A stretch of 64,000 nt of DNA from Modicisalibacter coralii (GCF_004117855.1 NZ_QWBW01000021.1:1-64000); one strand, 5' to 3'. Numbered from the stretch's first letter, positions 49,652 through 59,477 are shown. Made by a program: numbers and translations. Notes: generated by a model not told the origin, from the letters alone.

Positions 49652-50038
49652 TCAGTCCTCGTCGGTTTCCATCAGCAGTTCGTCGTCGATGTCGGAGATC
49701 TCGATCGGCTCCTCGTCCTCGAGATCCAAAGCCAGATAGCTGTGCTCGACGTTGAGAAAGCGCTCGAAGAGCGGCCAGTCCAGGGTCTGCGGCCACTGCC
49801 GCGTGTCTTCCTCCCAGGCCCGCAGCTCGTTCTCGAGGATGTCCATGTAGCGCTCGCGCACGTAGGCCTGGAGCGCTTCCGGGGTATCCATCTCGGGAAT
49901 CAGGTACACCGTGCTCTCGCGGTCGACATCGTCGAGCGTCAGGTCGTCCTCGCCGACGGTCGGCTCCAGCGAGTTGACCCAGTCCACGAACGCCTGGGTG
50001 GGCTTGACGCTCAGCGCGGAGCGGTTGAGCAGTTTCAT
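49652..50038 (-). CDS. Acidic conserved protein of unknown function
   Basis: A 128-residue soluble protein, strongly acidic, ending in a run of Asp and Glu (LEDEEPIEISDIDDELLMET). The middle is aromatic-rich (WEEDTRQWPQTLDWPLFERF). GAGGAGA lies before the ATG. I recall similar short proteins in pseudomonads but cannot give a function. It is flanked by the MFS exporter downstream and lysS upstream, with a palindromic element between it and lysS. Confidence 0.75.
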   Translation of the reverse strand: MKLLNRSALSVKPTQAFVDWVNSLEPTVGEDDLTLDDVDRESTVYLIPEMDTPEALQAYVRERYMDILENELRAWEEDTRQWPQTLDWPLFERFLNVEHSYLALDLEDEEPIEISDIDDELLMETDED

Positions 50039-50178
50039 CGGGACTCTCCTCGAAGGTGCCGCGACGGATGTGCCGCGCCAGTAAAACGCCGATCATTATG
50101 GGCGTTCGGCGCGCCCCTTACCAATACTTCCCGAGCGAGCCGCCTCGGGCGGGAGCGAGCGACCCGCCGGACATCGCA

Positions 50179-50272
50179 GAAGGCGGCGAGCTAGCGCCAG
50201 GGCGCACGGGGAGTCGCTGGCGGAATGTACGAGGTTGTACATGAGCAAAGCGAATCCCCGCGCCGCGCCTTC
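50179..50272 (-). repeat. Intergenic palindromic element, copy C (3' of lysS)
   Basis: Outer arms GAAGGCGGCG (50179-50188) / CGCCGCGCCTTC (50261-50272), inner arms CGGGGAGTCGCT / AGCGAATCCCCG (11 of 12 pair), central hairpin TGTAC-GAGGTT-GTACA (50226-50241), then TGAGCAAAG. The right arm runs into the lysS stop codon (50271-50273). Confidence 0.75.
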
Positions 50273-51821
50273 AGTCCGCGGCGGGGCGCATGGCCGGGAA
50301 CAGCAGCACGTCGCGGATCGAGGCGCTGTCGGTGAGCAGCATCACCAGCCGGTCGATGCCGATGCCCTCGCCCGCGGTGGGCGGCAGGCCGTGCTCGAGC
50401 GCACGAATGTAGTCGGCATCGTAATACATCGCCTCGAGATCGCCGGCGTCCTTCTCGGCGGCCTGGGCGGCGAAACGCTCGGCCTGATCCTCGGCGTCGT
50501 TGAGCTCCGAGAAGCCGTTGGCGATCTCGCGCCCGCCGACGAAGAACTCGAAGCGGTCGGTGACGAAGGGATCGCTATCCTTGCGCCGTGCCAGCGGGCT
50601 GACCTCGGTCGGGTAGTCGGTGATGAAGGTCGGCTCCTGAAGACGGTGTTCGACGGTCTTCTCGAAGATCTCGATCTGCACCTTGCCCAGCCCCCAGCCA
50701 TCCTTGACGTCGATGTCCAGGCGTTCGGCGATCTGGCGGGCGGCGGACTCGTCGGCCAGTGCCTCGGCGCGGATCTCGGGGTTGTACTCGAGAATGGCGT
50801 CGAACACGCTCAGCCGGCGCAACCGCTGGCCGAAATCGTACTCGACGCTCTCCAGCACCTCGCCCTCGGCATCGCGCACGGTGTTGGTCACGGTGGTGGT
50901 GCCGAGCACGCGCTGGGTGACCTCGCGCAGCATGGCCTCGGTGAGGTCCATCAGGTCATGGTAGTCCGCGTAGGCCTGGTAGAACTCGATCATGGTGAAC
51001 TCGGGGTTGTGCCGCGTCGACAGCCCCTCGTTGCGGAAGTTGCGGTTGATCTCGAAGACCCGCTCGAAGCCGCCCACCACCAGCCGCTTGAGATAGAGCT
51101 CGGGGGCGATGCGCAGGTACATGTCGATGTCCAGCGCATTGTGGTGGGTGATGAACGGCCGGGCCGTGGCGCCGCCAGGGATCGGCTGCAGCATCGGCGT
51201 CTCGACCTCCATGAAGCCGTGATCCTCGAAGAACCGGCGCATGGCGCTGATCACCCGGGCGCGGGTCTCGAACACCCGCCGCGAGTCGGCGTTCATGATC
51301 AGGTCGACGTAGCGCTGGCGATAGCGCGATTCCTGGTCGGTGAGGCCATGGAACTTGTCGGGCAGCGGCCGCAGGCTCTTGGTCAGCAGCCGGGCATCGT
51401 CCATCTTGACGTACAGGTCGCCCTTGCCGGACTTGTGGACCGGGCCGCGCCCGGCGACGATGTCGCCGATGTCCCAGCCCTTGACGTCGTCGAGCACCTC
51501 GGCCGGCAGCCCTTTCTTGTCGACGTAGAGCTGGATCTGCCCGGAGACGTCCTGGATGACGATGAAGGGCCCGCGCTTGCGCATGATCCGCCCGGCCACC
51601 GCGGCCTGGCGATCCAGCGCCTCGAGTGCCTCCTTGTCCTTCTCGCCCAGTTCCGCCTGCAGCTCGGCGGCGGCGCTGTCGCGCCGGAAATCGTTGGGGA
51701 AGACACTCGTGCCGCGCTCGGCGGCCTGCTCGCGGCGCGCCGCCAGCTTGGCGCGCCGCTCCGCGATCAGGCGGTTCTCGTCCTGGCCCTCGACGGCCGC
51801 TTGGTTGTCCTGGTTCGCCAT
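50271..51821 (-). CDS. lysS: Lysyl-tRNA synthetase (class II)
   Basis: A 516-residue class II aminoacyl-tRNA synthetase that charges tRNA-Lys. The N-terminal OB-fold anticodon-binding domain ([20 protein letters not shown]) is followed by motif 1 ([20 protein letters not shown]), motif 2 ([20 protein letters not shown]) and motif 3 ([13 protein letters not shown]). It lies 185 bp downstream of prfB on the same strand, the usual prfB-lysS pair, with palindromic element D between them. Confidence 0.97.
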   Translation of the reverse strand: MANQDNQAAVEGQDENRLIAERRAKLAARREQAAERGTSVFPNDFRRDSAAAELQAELGEKDKEALEALDRQAAVAGRIMRKRGPFIVIQDVSGQIQLYVDKKGLPAEVLDDVKGWDIGDIVAGRGPVHKSGKGDLYVKMDDARLLTKSLRPLPDKFHGLTDQESRYRQRYVDLIMNADSRRVFETRARVISAMRRFFEDHGFMEVETPMLQPIPGGATARPFITHHNALDIDMYLRIAPELYLKRLVVGGFERVFEINRNFRNEGLSTRHNPEFTMIEFYQAYADYHDLMDLTEAMLREVTQRVLGTTTVTNTVRDAEGEVLESVEYDFGQRLRRLSVFDAILEYNPEIRAEALADESAARQIAERLDIDVKDGWGLGKVQIEIFEKTVEHRLQEPTFITDYPTEVSPLARRKDSDPFVTDRFEFFVGGREIANGFSELNDAEDQAERFAAQAAEKDAGDLEAMYYDADYIRALEHGLPPTAGEGIGIDRLVMLLTDSASIRDVLLFPAMRPAAD

Positions 51822-51894
51822 GGTTATGCCTGTCTATGGAAGGTCGCTATCGATTGTGGCGCGATGAAGGTGCCACCCAGGTCGAGACGCGTCA

Positions 51895-52009
51895 TGAGCG
51901 ACGACGAGGCAAGGCGCGGCGATGCGAATCAGCGCAGTGGACGCGGTTGTCCATGAGCATGATGAGCAGCGCCGCAACACCGCCTCGTCGAGCGCAATAG
52001 CGTCGCTCA
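51895..52009 (-). repeat. Intergenic palindromic element, copy D (3' of prfB)
   Basis: Outer arms TGAGCGACG (51895-51903) / CGTCGCTCA (52001-52009), a second pair CGACGAGGC (51902-51910) / GCCTCGTCG (51982-51990), central hairpin TGGAC-GCGGTT-GTCCA (51938-51953), then TGAGCATGA. The right arm contains the prfB stop codon (52007-52009). Confidence 0.78.
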
Positions 52010-53105
52010 AAGGCCTTGTTTGAGGCTGGCTACAATGAACTGATCCAGATCCCCGTCCAGCACCTTCTCGCAGTTGCTGGTCTGCACCCCGGTCCGCAGG
52101 TCCTTGATGCGCTGGTCGTCGAGCACGTAGGAGCGGATCTGGCTACCCCAGCCGATGTCGGCCTTGCTCTCCTCCGCCTCCTGCTTGGCGGCGTTGCGCT
52201 TCTGCATCTCCAGTTCCCACAGCTTCGCCTTGAGCTGCTTCATGGCGAAGTCGCGGTTGGCGTGCTGACTGCGCTGACTCTGACACGACACCACGATGCC
52301 CGACGGCTCGTGGGTGATGCGCACCGCGGAATCGGTGGTGTTGACGTGCTGGCCGCCGGCGCCGCTGGAACGGTAGGTGTCGACGCGCAGGTCGGCCGGA
52401 TTGATCTCGACCTCGAAGCTGTCGTCGATCTCCGGCGACAGGAACACCGAGGCGAACGAGGTGTGACGACGCCCGCCGGAATCGAACGGACTCTTGCGCA
52501 CCAGTCGGTGCACACCGGTCTCGGTGCGCAGCCAGCCGAAGGCGTACTCGCCCTGCACGTGAATGGTCGCCGACTTGATGCCCGCCACCTCACCGCCGGA
52601 CAGCTCGGTGATCTCGGCCTTGAAGCCGTGATGCTCGGCCCAGCGCAGGTACATGCGCAGCAGCATGTTGGCCCAGTCCTGGGCCTCGGTACCGCCGGAA
52701 CCGGCCTGGATGTCGAGATAGGCGTTGTTCTCGTCCATCTCGCCGGAGAACATGCGCCGGAACTCGAGCTTCTCCAGCGCCGTCTCGAGCTGACCGAGCT
52801 CCCGGTTGACCTCGTCGACGGTGGCGTCGTCCTCTTCCATCACCGCCAGCTCGAGCAGCTCGCGATTGTCGGCGAGCCCCTTGTCGAGCTCGTCGATGGT
52901 GGCGACGATCTGCTCGAGACTGGCCCGCTCCTTGCCGAGCTTCTGGGCGTAGTCGGGATCATTCCAGACGTCGGGGTTCTCGAGCTCGCGGGTGACCTCT
53001 TCTAGCCGATCCTTCTTCTCGGCATAGTCAAAGATACCCCCTCAGGACGTCTGTCCGCTCGGACAGGTCCTTGATGAGATGGTTGATCGGATTGATCTCT
53101 TGCAT
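52007..53105 (-). CDS. prfB: Peptide chain release factor 2, with programmed +1 frameshift
   Basis: RF2 terminates translation at UGA and UAA. The first 25 codons ([20 protein letters not shown]...) run from ATG at 53105 to an in-frame TGA at 53030-53028, and the rest continues in the +1 frame to 52007, giving 365 residues, the same as E. coli. The specificity motif SPF ([14 protein letters not shown]) and the catalytic GGQ ([12 protein letters not shown]) are intact. A conceptual join is needed: the second frame alone looks like a shorter gene starting late. It precedes lysS. Confidence 0.96.
53028..53042 (-). promoter_or_regulatory. prfB programmed frameshift site
   Basis: On the minus strand AGGGGG (internal Shine-Dalgarno-like, 53042-53037), three bases, then CTTTGA (53033-53028). 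This is the classic autoregulatory slip: low RF2 leaves UGA unread and the ribosome shifts +1 at CUU. Confidence 0.95.
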
Positions 53106-53390
53106 GGTGATCCTTCTCGACGTGCGAAAGCCGCGTGAAGACGTCGCCGGCCACGCCGGGCGCGGCGATCAAGGGCCGACATTGTAGCCAAACCGCCGTG
53201 AGGCGTCATCCTGCCCCGCGGAGACGGCGGGTCCCCGCGGCGTGGCGCGTCGGCCGGCAAAGGGGAATAACGCAGCCCAGACGCGCCCCCGACGCGCCTG
53301 GCGACGACCCGCCTCGCGACAGGGCCTGTGTCGCCTTCGCGGATACGCTAAGGTTGAGGGCATCGACGCTCATCCAAGGAAACCGCATCC

Positions 53391-54965
53391 ATGTCACCGA
53401 CTCGTCTTGCCACCGCGCTCGCCGTCGCGGCCAGTATGACCTCGCTCTCGCTCCAGGCCCAGACACTCAACATCGGCATCTCCGGCTCGCCCAGCTCGCT
53501 GAGCCCGGCCCGGGTCACCGGCGGCGTCTGGGAGGAAGACGTGCTGCGCGATATCTTCGAGGGCCTGGTGGCGATCGACGCCGACGGCCGGATGATTCCG
53601 GGCATGGCCAGCGACTGGGAGATCTCCGACGACGGCACCGTCTATACCTTTCACCTGCGCGACGCCGAGTGGTCCGACGGCGAGCCGGTCACCGCCGACG
53701 ATTTCGTGTTCGCCTTTCGCCATCAGCTCGACCCGGCGACCGCCTCGAACTACGCCCACCGCCTCTATCCGCTGGTCAATGCCCGCGCCATCAACAGCGG
53801 GGACAAGCCGCTCGACGCCCTGGGTGCCGAGTCGCTGGACGACGGCCGGACGTTGCGCCTGACGCTGGCAGAGCCCGCCGCCTACTTCTTCAAGACCCTG
53901 GTGCTGCCGTTCGGCTACCCGCTGCCCGAGCACGCCGTCGAGCGCTACGGCGATGCCTGGAGCAAACCGGCCAACATCGTCGTCAACGGCGCCTTCAAGC
54001 CGGTCGACTGGGTGTCCAATAGCACCCTCGAGACCGTCAAGAACCCCCGCTACCACGACGCCGACGCGGTCACTCTGGACGGCGTCGACTTCCACCCCAT
54101 GGAGGACAAGCAGGCCGGCATCCAGCGCTTCCGCGCCGGCGAGCTCGACATCCTGCGCGACTACCCGGCGGCGCGCTACCCCTGGCTCGAGGAGAACCTG
54201 CCCGAAGCCACCCACCTGGCGCCCTCGCTGGGCACCTACTATTACGTCTTCAATCTCGCCGACGACTCTCCGGTGGCCGACCCGCGCATCCGTGAGGCCC
54301 TGAGCCTGGCGATCCGCCGCGAGGTGATCGCCGACCAGTTGCTCGAGGGAGCCGTGGAGCCCGCCTACGCCCTGGTGCCGACCGGTACCGACCACTACCA
54401 GCCGCAGCCGCAGCCCGGCCTGCAGCAGCCCATCGACGAGCGTCAGGCGCGCGCCCGGCAGTTGATGAAGGAGGCCGGCTACGACCCCGATCATCCCCTG
54501 CACCTCACGCTGCGCTACAACAGCGGCGACGAGCACCGTCAGATCGCCGTGGCGATCGCCGCGATGTGGAAACCGCTGGGGGTCGAGGCCGAACTCCGCC
54601 ACACCGAAGCCAGCGTGCACTACGAGGACCTGATGGCCGGCGACTTCCAGGTCGCCCGCGCGGCCTGGATCTCCAGCTACGACGACGCCCAGAACTTCCT
54701 GCAGTTGCTCTCGGCCGAAAGCAACAACTACGGCGACTATCAGAACGACCAGTACGACGCCCTGATGGCCGAGTCCGACGTCACCCAGGACGCCGACGAG
54801 CGCGAAGCGTTGATGGAACACGCCGAGCGCATCGGTCTGGCCGACTACCCGCTGACACCGATCTACGTCTATACCTCGCGCAACCTGGTCGACCCGGCAC
54901 TCGACGGCTGGCACGACAACGCCCTGAACATGCACCCCTCCCGCTGGGTCCATATCGGCGACTGA
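53391..54965 (+). CDS. Peptide ABC transporter binding protein (OppA type), paralogue 1
   Basis: A 524-residue periplasmic solute-binding protein of cluster C (SBP_bac_5). The signal peptide ends near LSLQAQ (about residue 23), with no lipobox. Core motifs: DWEISDDGTVYTFHLRDAEW near residue 75, NGAFKPVDW, FRAGELDILRDYP and NLADDSPVADPRIREALSLA. It binds oligopeptides for import by the permease encoded downstream. A hairpin follows the stop. It is the first of three consecutive paralogues; peptide specificity of each is unknown. Confidence 0.9.
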   Translation: MSPTRLATALAVAASMTSLSLQAQTLNIGISGSPSSLSPARVTGGVWEEDVLRDIFEGLVAIDADGRMIPGMASDWEISDDGTVYTFHLRDAEWSDGEPVTADDFVFAFRHQLDPATASNYAHRLYPLVNARAINSGDKPLDALGAESLDDGRTLRLTLAEPAAYFFKTLVLPFGYPLPEHAVERYGDAWSKPANIVVNGAFKPVDWVSNSTLETVKNPRYHDADAVTLDGVDFHPMEDKQAGIQRFRAGELDILRDYPAARYPWLEENLPEATHLAPSLGTYYYVFNLADDSPVADPRIREALSLAIRREVIADQLLEGAVEPAYALVPTGTDHYQPQPQPGLQQPIDERQARARQLMKEAGYDPDHPLHLTLRYNSGDEHRQIAVAIAAMWKPLGVEAELRHTEASVHYEDLMAGDFQVARAAWISSYDDAQNFLQLLSAESNNYGDYQNDQYDALMAESDVTQDADEREALMEHAERIGLADYPLTPIYVYTSRNLVDPALDGWHDNALNMHPSRWVHIGD

Positions 54966-54987
54966 CCGACATGTGAATTTTCTCACA

Positions 54988-55015
54988 ATCGCCCCGCCTG
55001 GCTGCGCGGGGCGAT
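54988..55015 (+). terminator. Terminator hairpin after the first OppA paralogue
   Basis: ATCGCCCCGC / GCGGGGCGAT, a 10-bp stem with an 8-nt loop, 22 bp after the stop. The 215 bp beyond, up to the second paralogue, contain no gene I can support. Confidence 0.6.
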
Positions 55016-55229
55016 CGGTCCTTGCCATGGCGCTATGCGATTTTTGAAACACTCATGCAAAATTCCAAATGGACTCCCCGATTCGGGTGAGCGATGGTCT
55101 GATGAATCACGGGTTCGCGAGCCTGCTAAGCATAAGCCAAGGCGACGCCCGGGGGCCGGTTGTCCCCCGTCGCGGCGTCTGCCCGGCCTGCGAACGTCAT
55201 CGGGACAACAACAACACCCGGGAATTCCA

Positions 55230-56816
55230 ATGCGTCTGAAACGTCATACCCTGATCGCCGCCATCGCCCTATCCTCCGCCACGCTGGCCGGGCCGCTACA
55301 GGCCCAGACCCTCAACATCGGGGTCATGGGTGAACTCGCCTCCTTCGATACCTCACAGGTCTCGGGTGGGGTCTGGGAATCGCAGATCCTCATGGACGTC
55401 TACGAAGGGCTGCTCAAGGAGAACCCCAAGGGTGAGGTCCTGCCCGGCATGGCCACCGACTGGGAGATCTCCGACGACGGCAAGACCTACACCTTCCACC
55501 TGCGCGACGATGCCAAGTGGTCCGACGGCGAGCCGGTCACCGCCGAGGACTTCGTGTTCGGCTGGCAGCATCTGCTCGATCCCAAGAGCGCCTCGAAATA
55601 CGCTTACCTGCTCTACCCGATCGAGAACGCCGAAGCCATCAACACCGGTGACAAGCCCCTCGATGCCATCGGCGCAGAATCGCTGGACGACGGCAAGACA
55701 CTCAAGGTCACACTCGAGTCACCAACGCCGTTCTTCCTGCAATTACTCACCCACTACACCGCCTACCCATTGCCAAAGCACGCCGTCGAGGCGTATGGCA
55801 AGCAGTGGGTCAAGGTGGACAATATCGTCACCAACGGGGCCTTCAAGCCGGTCGAGTGGGTCTCGCAGTCACGCATCAGCGTCGAGAAGAATCCCGAGTA
55901 CTATGACGCCGCCGACGTTTCCCTCGACGGCGTCAACTACTTCAACGCCGAGGACCGCAACGCCGCCATCTCGCGCTTCCGCGCCGGCGAACTGGACATC
56001 ATTCGTGACTATCCCTCGAGCCGTTATCAATGGCTCAAGGACAATCTACCCGACGCTACCCATCTGAGCCCGATGCTGGGCTCCTATTACTACGTGCTCA
56101 ACAACCGCGAGGGTCGCCCAACGGCGGACGAGCGCGTCCGGGAAGCGCTCAACCTGGTGGTCCGTCGCAAGGTGCTTTCCGAACAGATCATGGCCGGCAG
56201 CTTCAAGGATGCCTACTCGCTGGTGCCGCCCGGCACCAGCCATTACGACGTCCAGCATATGGACGGCGTCGATGGCGACTATCAGGAGCGCCTGGCCAAG
56301 GCCAAGCAACTGATCAAGGAAGCCGGCTACGGCCCCGACAAGCCGCTGCACCTGCAGCTGCGATACAATACCAGCGACGAGCACAAGAAGATCGCCATCG
56401 CCCTGGCGGCGATGTGGAAACCCCTCGGTGTCGAAATCGAGATGACCAATGCCGAGGCCACCGTCCATTATCAGACCATTCAGCAAGGCGACTTCGACAT
56501 CGCCCGCGCCGGCTGGATCGCCGACTACAACGACGCCGAGAACTTCCTGACCCTGCTGCGCAGCGGTGTCGGCAACAACTATGGTGCCTACTCCAACCCC
56601 GAGTACGACAAGCTGCTCGATCAGGCCGCTAACACGCAGGATCTCGACAAGCGTCAACAGCTTCTTCAGAAGGCCGAAAACGTGGCACTGGACGATTACG
56701 CCCTGGCCCCGTTGCTGTTCTACGTCACCCGCAACCTGGTCAATCCCGCGCTCGAAGGCTGGCAGGACAACGCCGAGGACGATCACCCCTCGCGCTGGGT
56801 GTCGTTCACGGAGTGA
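55230..56816 (+). CDS. Peptide ABC transporter binding protein (OppA type), paralogue 2
   Basis: A 528-residue periplasmic binding protein; signal peptide cleaved near PLQAQ (about residue 26). It is clearly similar to the first paralogue (DWEISDDGKTYTFHLRDDAK, NGAFKPVEW, FRAGELDIIRDYPSSRYQWL) but uses more Lys and more A/T-ending codons. The upstream gap of 264 bp with a terminator suggests its own promoter, though I find no clear one. A strong GC hairpin separates it from the third paralogue. Confidence 0.9.
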   Translation: MRLKRHTLIAAIALSSATLAGPLQAQTLNIGVMGELASFDTSQVSGGVWESQILMDVYEGLLKENPKGEVLPGMATDWEISDDGKTYTFHLRDDAKWSDGEPVTAEDFVFGWQHLLDPKSASKYAYLLYPIENAEAINTGDKPLDAIGAESLDDGKTLKVTLESPTPFFLQLLTHYTAYPLPKHAVEAYGKQWVKVDNIVTNGAFKPVEWVSQSRISVEKNPEYYDAADVSLDGVNYFNAEDRNAAISRFRAGELDIIRDYPSSRYQWLKDNLPDATHLSPMLGSYYYVLNNREGRPTADERVREALNLVVRRKVLSEQIMAGSFKDAYSLVPPGTSHYDVQHMDGVDGDYQERLAKAKQLIKEAGYGPDKPLHLQLRYNTSDEHKKIAIALAAMWKPLGVEIEMTNAEATVHYQTIQQGDFDIARAGWIADYNDAENFLTLLRSGVGNNYGAYSNPEYDKLLDQAANTQDLDKRQQLLQKAENVALDDYALAPLLFYVTRNLVNPALEGWQDNAEDDHPSRWVSFTE

Positions 56817-56826
56817 GCCGCTGTCT

Positions 56827-56854
56827 CCCCGGCCCGGCGACGTCCGGGCCGGGG
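56827..56854 (+). terminator. Intercistronic hairpin between OppA paralogues 2 and 3
   Basis: CCCCGGCCCGG / CCGGGCCGGGG, an 11-bp all-G/C stem with a 6-nt loop, 10 bp after the stop, without T-run. It probably stabilises or partly terminates the message, giving more binding protein than permease. Confidence 0.6.
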
Positions 56855-56881
56855 TCGTCGTCCTCGAGTGGGAAACCGACC

Positions 56882-58465
56882 ATGTCCTTTCGCCGCCTGA
56901 TTCCCGCGCTACTGCTGGCCGGCACTGCCGCCGCCATGGCGAGCGGTGCGCCGGCCGCCACCCTGGCCATCGGCAATGGCGCCGAGCCCGGCACCCTGGA
57001 CCCGCAGAAGACCAGCGGCGCCTGGGAGACGCGCATCACCCGGTCGCTGTTCGACCGCCTGATCGATTATGACGTGGACGGCAGCCTGGTGCCCGGGCTC
57101 GCCGAGTCGTGGCGGATCAGCGACGACGGTACCGTCTACACCTTTCACCTGCGCGACGCCCGGTGGTCCGACGGCGAGCCGATCACCGCCAGCGATGCCG
57201 TGTTCGCGCTGCGCCGCCTGCTCGCGCCGGCCACCGCCAATCACAACGCCAACCTCTACTACGCGATCCACAATGCCCGGGCGGTGAACACCGGCAAGGC
57301 CGAACCGGCGACGCTCGGCGTCTCGGCGCCCGACGACCGTACCCTGGTCGTCCACCTCGACCAGCCCGCCGCCTATTTCCTCCAGGCCCTGGCGATGAGC
57401 GAGGCGGCACCACTGCCCGAGCACCTGATCGAACGCGCCGGCACGGGCTGGACCGAGCCGGGCACCCTGGTGTCGAGCGGGGCCTTCACCCTCGAGGCGT
57501 GGCGACCGCAGGCCTTCGTGCGCGTGGCGAGGAATCCGCGTTTCTACGCCGCCGACAGCGTGGCCCTCGACGGCGCGACCTTCTATCCGATCGACGACGC
57601 CGGGGCGGCGCTCAACCGCTTTCGCAGCGGCGAACTCGACATCGCCTACTCCGGGGTGCCGGCGGCGCGATTCGACTGGGTGAAGCAGCACCTCGGCGAC
57701 GCCCTGCGCGTCGGCCCGCTGGTCGCCGAGTACTTCTACATGTTCAACCTGCGCGACGGCCAGCCCCTCGCCGACCCGCGCGTCCGCGAGGCGCTCAATC
57801 TCGCCGTGCGCCGCGACGTGATCACCCGGCAACTGCTGGGCATGGGCCAGCGCAGCAGCTACTGGTACGTGCCGCGCGCCACCGCCGGCGGCACCCGGGG
57901 CCGCATGGCCTTCGCCGAGGAATCGCCGGAGGCGCGCCTGCAACGCGCCCAGGCCCTGATGCGCGAGGCCGGCTACGGTCCCGAGCATCCGTTGCCGCTG
58001 ACCCTGCGCTACAACACCCTCGAGGATCACAAGAAGATCGCCGTGGCGGTGGCGGCGATGTGGAAGCCGCTGGGTGTCGAGGTCGACCTGATCAACAGCG
58101 AGGCCGCGGTGCACTACGCGGCGGTCGCCGCCGGCGACTTCCAGGTCGCGCGTTACGGCATGGTCGCCACCGTCGACGACCCCTATGACTTCCTCAACGC
58201 CTATGCCGACGGCGGCAGCGCCGCACGCAGCAGCGGCTATCACGACGCCGACTACGACGCCCTGGTCGAGCGCAGCACGCAGACGCTCGACCCGGCGGCC
58301 CGAGCCCGGCTGATGACCCGGGCCGAGCAGCGCCTGCTCGACGACTACGCCCTGCTGCCGCTCTACGATTACGTCAGTGCCCACCTGGTGGCCCCCGGCA
58401 TCACGGGCTGGCAGTCGACACCGACCGACGTTCACCCGCTTCGTTACATCCAGATCGAGGACTGA
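56882..58465 (+). CDS. Peptide ABC transporter binding protein (OppA type), paralogue 3
   Basis: A 527-residue periplasmic binding protein with a signal peptide ending near APAA. It has the canonical OppA ligand-loop start NGAEPGTLDPQKTSGAWE, where paralogues 1 and 2 have diverged. SWRISDDGTVYTFHLRDARW and SSGAFTLEAW follow. Its stop is 72 bp before the first permease gene, so it is the copy most tightly tied to the transporter. The start at MSFRRLIP is chosen because the longer frame lacks a signal-like N-terminus. Confidence 0.9.
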   Translation: MSFRRLIPALLLAGTAAAMASGAPAATLAIGNGAEPGTLDPQKTSGAWETRITRSLFDRLIDYDVDGSLVPGLAESWRISDDGTVYTFHLRDARWSDGEPITASDAVFALRRLLAPATANHNANLYYAIHNARAVNTGKAEPATLGVSAPDDRTLVVHLDQPAAYFLQALAMSEAAPLPEHLIERAGTGWTEPGTLVSSGAFTLEAWRPQAFVRVARNPRFYAADSVALDGATFYPIDDAGAALNRFRSGELDIAYSGVPAARFDWVKQHLGDALRVGPLVAEYFYMFNLRDGQPLADPRVREALNLAVRRDVITRQLLGMGQRSSYWYVPRATAGGTRGRMAFAEESPEARLQRAQALMREAGYGPEHPLPLTLRYNTLEDHKKIAVAVAAMWKPLGVEVDLINSEAAVHYAAVAAGDFQVARYGMVATVDDPYDFLNAYADGGSAARSSGYHDADYDALVERSTQTLDPAARARLMTRAEQRLLDDYALLPLYDYVSAHLVAPGITGWQSTPTDVHPLRYIQIED

Positions 58466-58537
58466 TCCCGTGCTTTATCGACTCCTCCCAGCGACCGATG
58501 TCGGGCGCCCTCGTCATGGCGCGCCAGGGAGCCCGAC

Positions 58538-59461
58538 ATGCTGAGCTACACGCTGAAGCGCCTGCTGCAGGCGATTCCCACGCTGCTGATCGTGATCACC
58601 ATCTCGTTCTTTCTGATGCGCATCGCGCCGGGCGGTCCCTTCGACGGCGAGCGTCAGCTGCCGCCGGAGATCGAGGCCAACCTCGAGGCGGCCTATCACC
58701 TCGACGAGCCGCTGCCCATGCAGTATCTGCGCTACATGGGCAACCTGCTCCAGGGGGACTTCGGCCCGTCGTTCAAGTACAAGGACTTCTCGGTCAGCGA
58801 GCTGATCCTGCAGGGCTTCCCGGTGAGCCTGGAGATCGGCGGCCTGGCGATCCTGCTGGCCCTGCTGCTGGGCCTGCCGCTGGGCGTCATCGCTGCGATC
58901 CGGCGCAACTCGGCGATCGACTATGCGGTGATGGGCACCGCGCTGGCGGGCATCGCCATCCCCAACTTCGTCATCGCCCCGATACTCGCCCTGGTGTTCG
59001 GCGTGCTGCTCGCCTGGCTGCCCGCCGGCGGCTGGAACGGCGGCGCATGGCCCAATCTGGTGCTGCCGGTGATCGCCCTGTCGATTCAGCAGATCGCCTA
59101 CATCGCCCGCATGATGCGCGCCAGCATGATCGAGGTGCTGGGCAGCCACTACATCCGCACCGCTCGCGCCAAGGGGCTTTCCGAGTCGCAGGTGATCCTG
59201 CGCCATGCCATCCGCCCGGCGCTGCTGCCGGTCACCTCCTATCTGGGCCCGGCGATCGCCGGCATCATCACCGGCTCGGTGGTGATCGAACAGATCTTCG
59301 GTATTCCCGGCATCGGCCGCTACTTCGTCCAGGGCGCGCTCAACCGCGACTACACCCTGGTGATGGGCACGGTGGTGTTTTACGGCGCGCTGATCGTGCT
59401 CATGAACCTGCTCGTCGATCTGGCCTACTCGGCGCTCGACCCGCAAATCCGTTACGACTGA
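58538..59461 (+). CDS. Peptide ABC transporter permease (OppB type)
   Basis: A 307-residue inner-membrane permease with six hydrophobic segments. The family start MLSYTLKRLLQAIPTLLIVI and the EAA loop IRTARAKGLSESQVILRHAI, which contacts the ATPase, are present. AGGGA precedes the ATG. It forms the channel with the OppC-type protein 16 bp downstream. Confidence 0.94.
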   Translation: MLSYTLKRLLQAIPTLLIVITISFFLMRIAPGGPFDGERQLPPEIEANLEAAYHLDEPLPMQYLRYMGNLLQGDFGPSFKYKDFSVSELILQGFPVSLEIGGLAILLALLLGLPLGVIAAIRRNSAIDYAVMGTALAGIAIPNFVIAPILALVFGVLLAWLPAGGWNGGAWPNLVLPVIALSIQQIAYIARMMRASMIEVLGSHYIRTARAKGLSESQVILRHAIRPALLPVTSYLGPAIAGIITGSVVIEQIFGIPGIGRYFVQGALNRDYTLVMGTVVFYGALIVLMNLLVDLAYSALDPQIRYD

Positions 59462-59477
59462 CCGGCGAGGAACGACG

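Noticed and set aside
52007-52843. A 278-residue gene starting at 52843 as a truncated release factor
   Set aside because: The N-terminal domain continues upstream in the same frame to the classic frameshift site and the true ATG at 53105.
55035-55229. An N-terminal extension of the second OppA paralogue
   Set aside because: It would place 65 charged residues before an obvious signal peptide; the ATG at 55230 is the secretory start.
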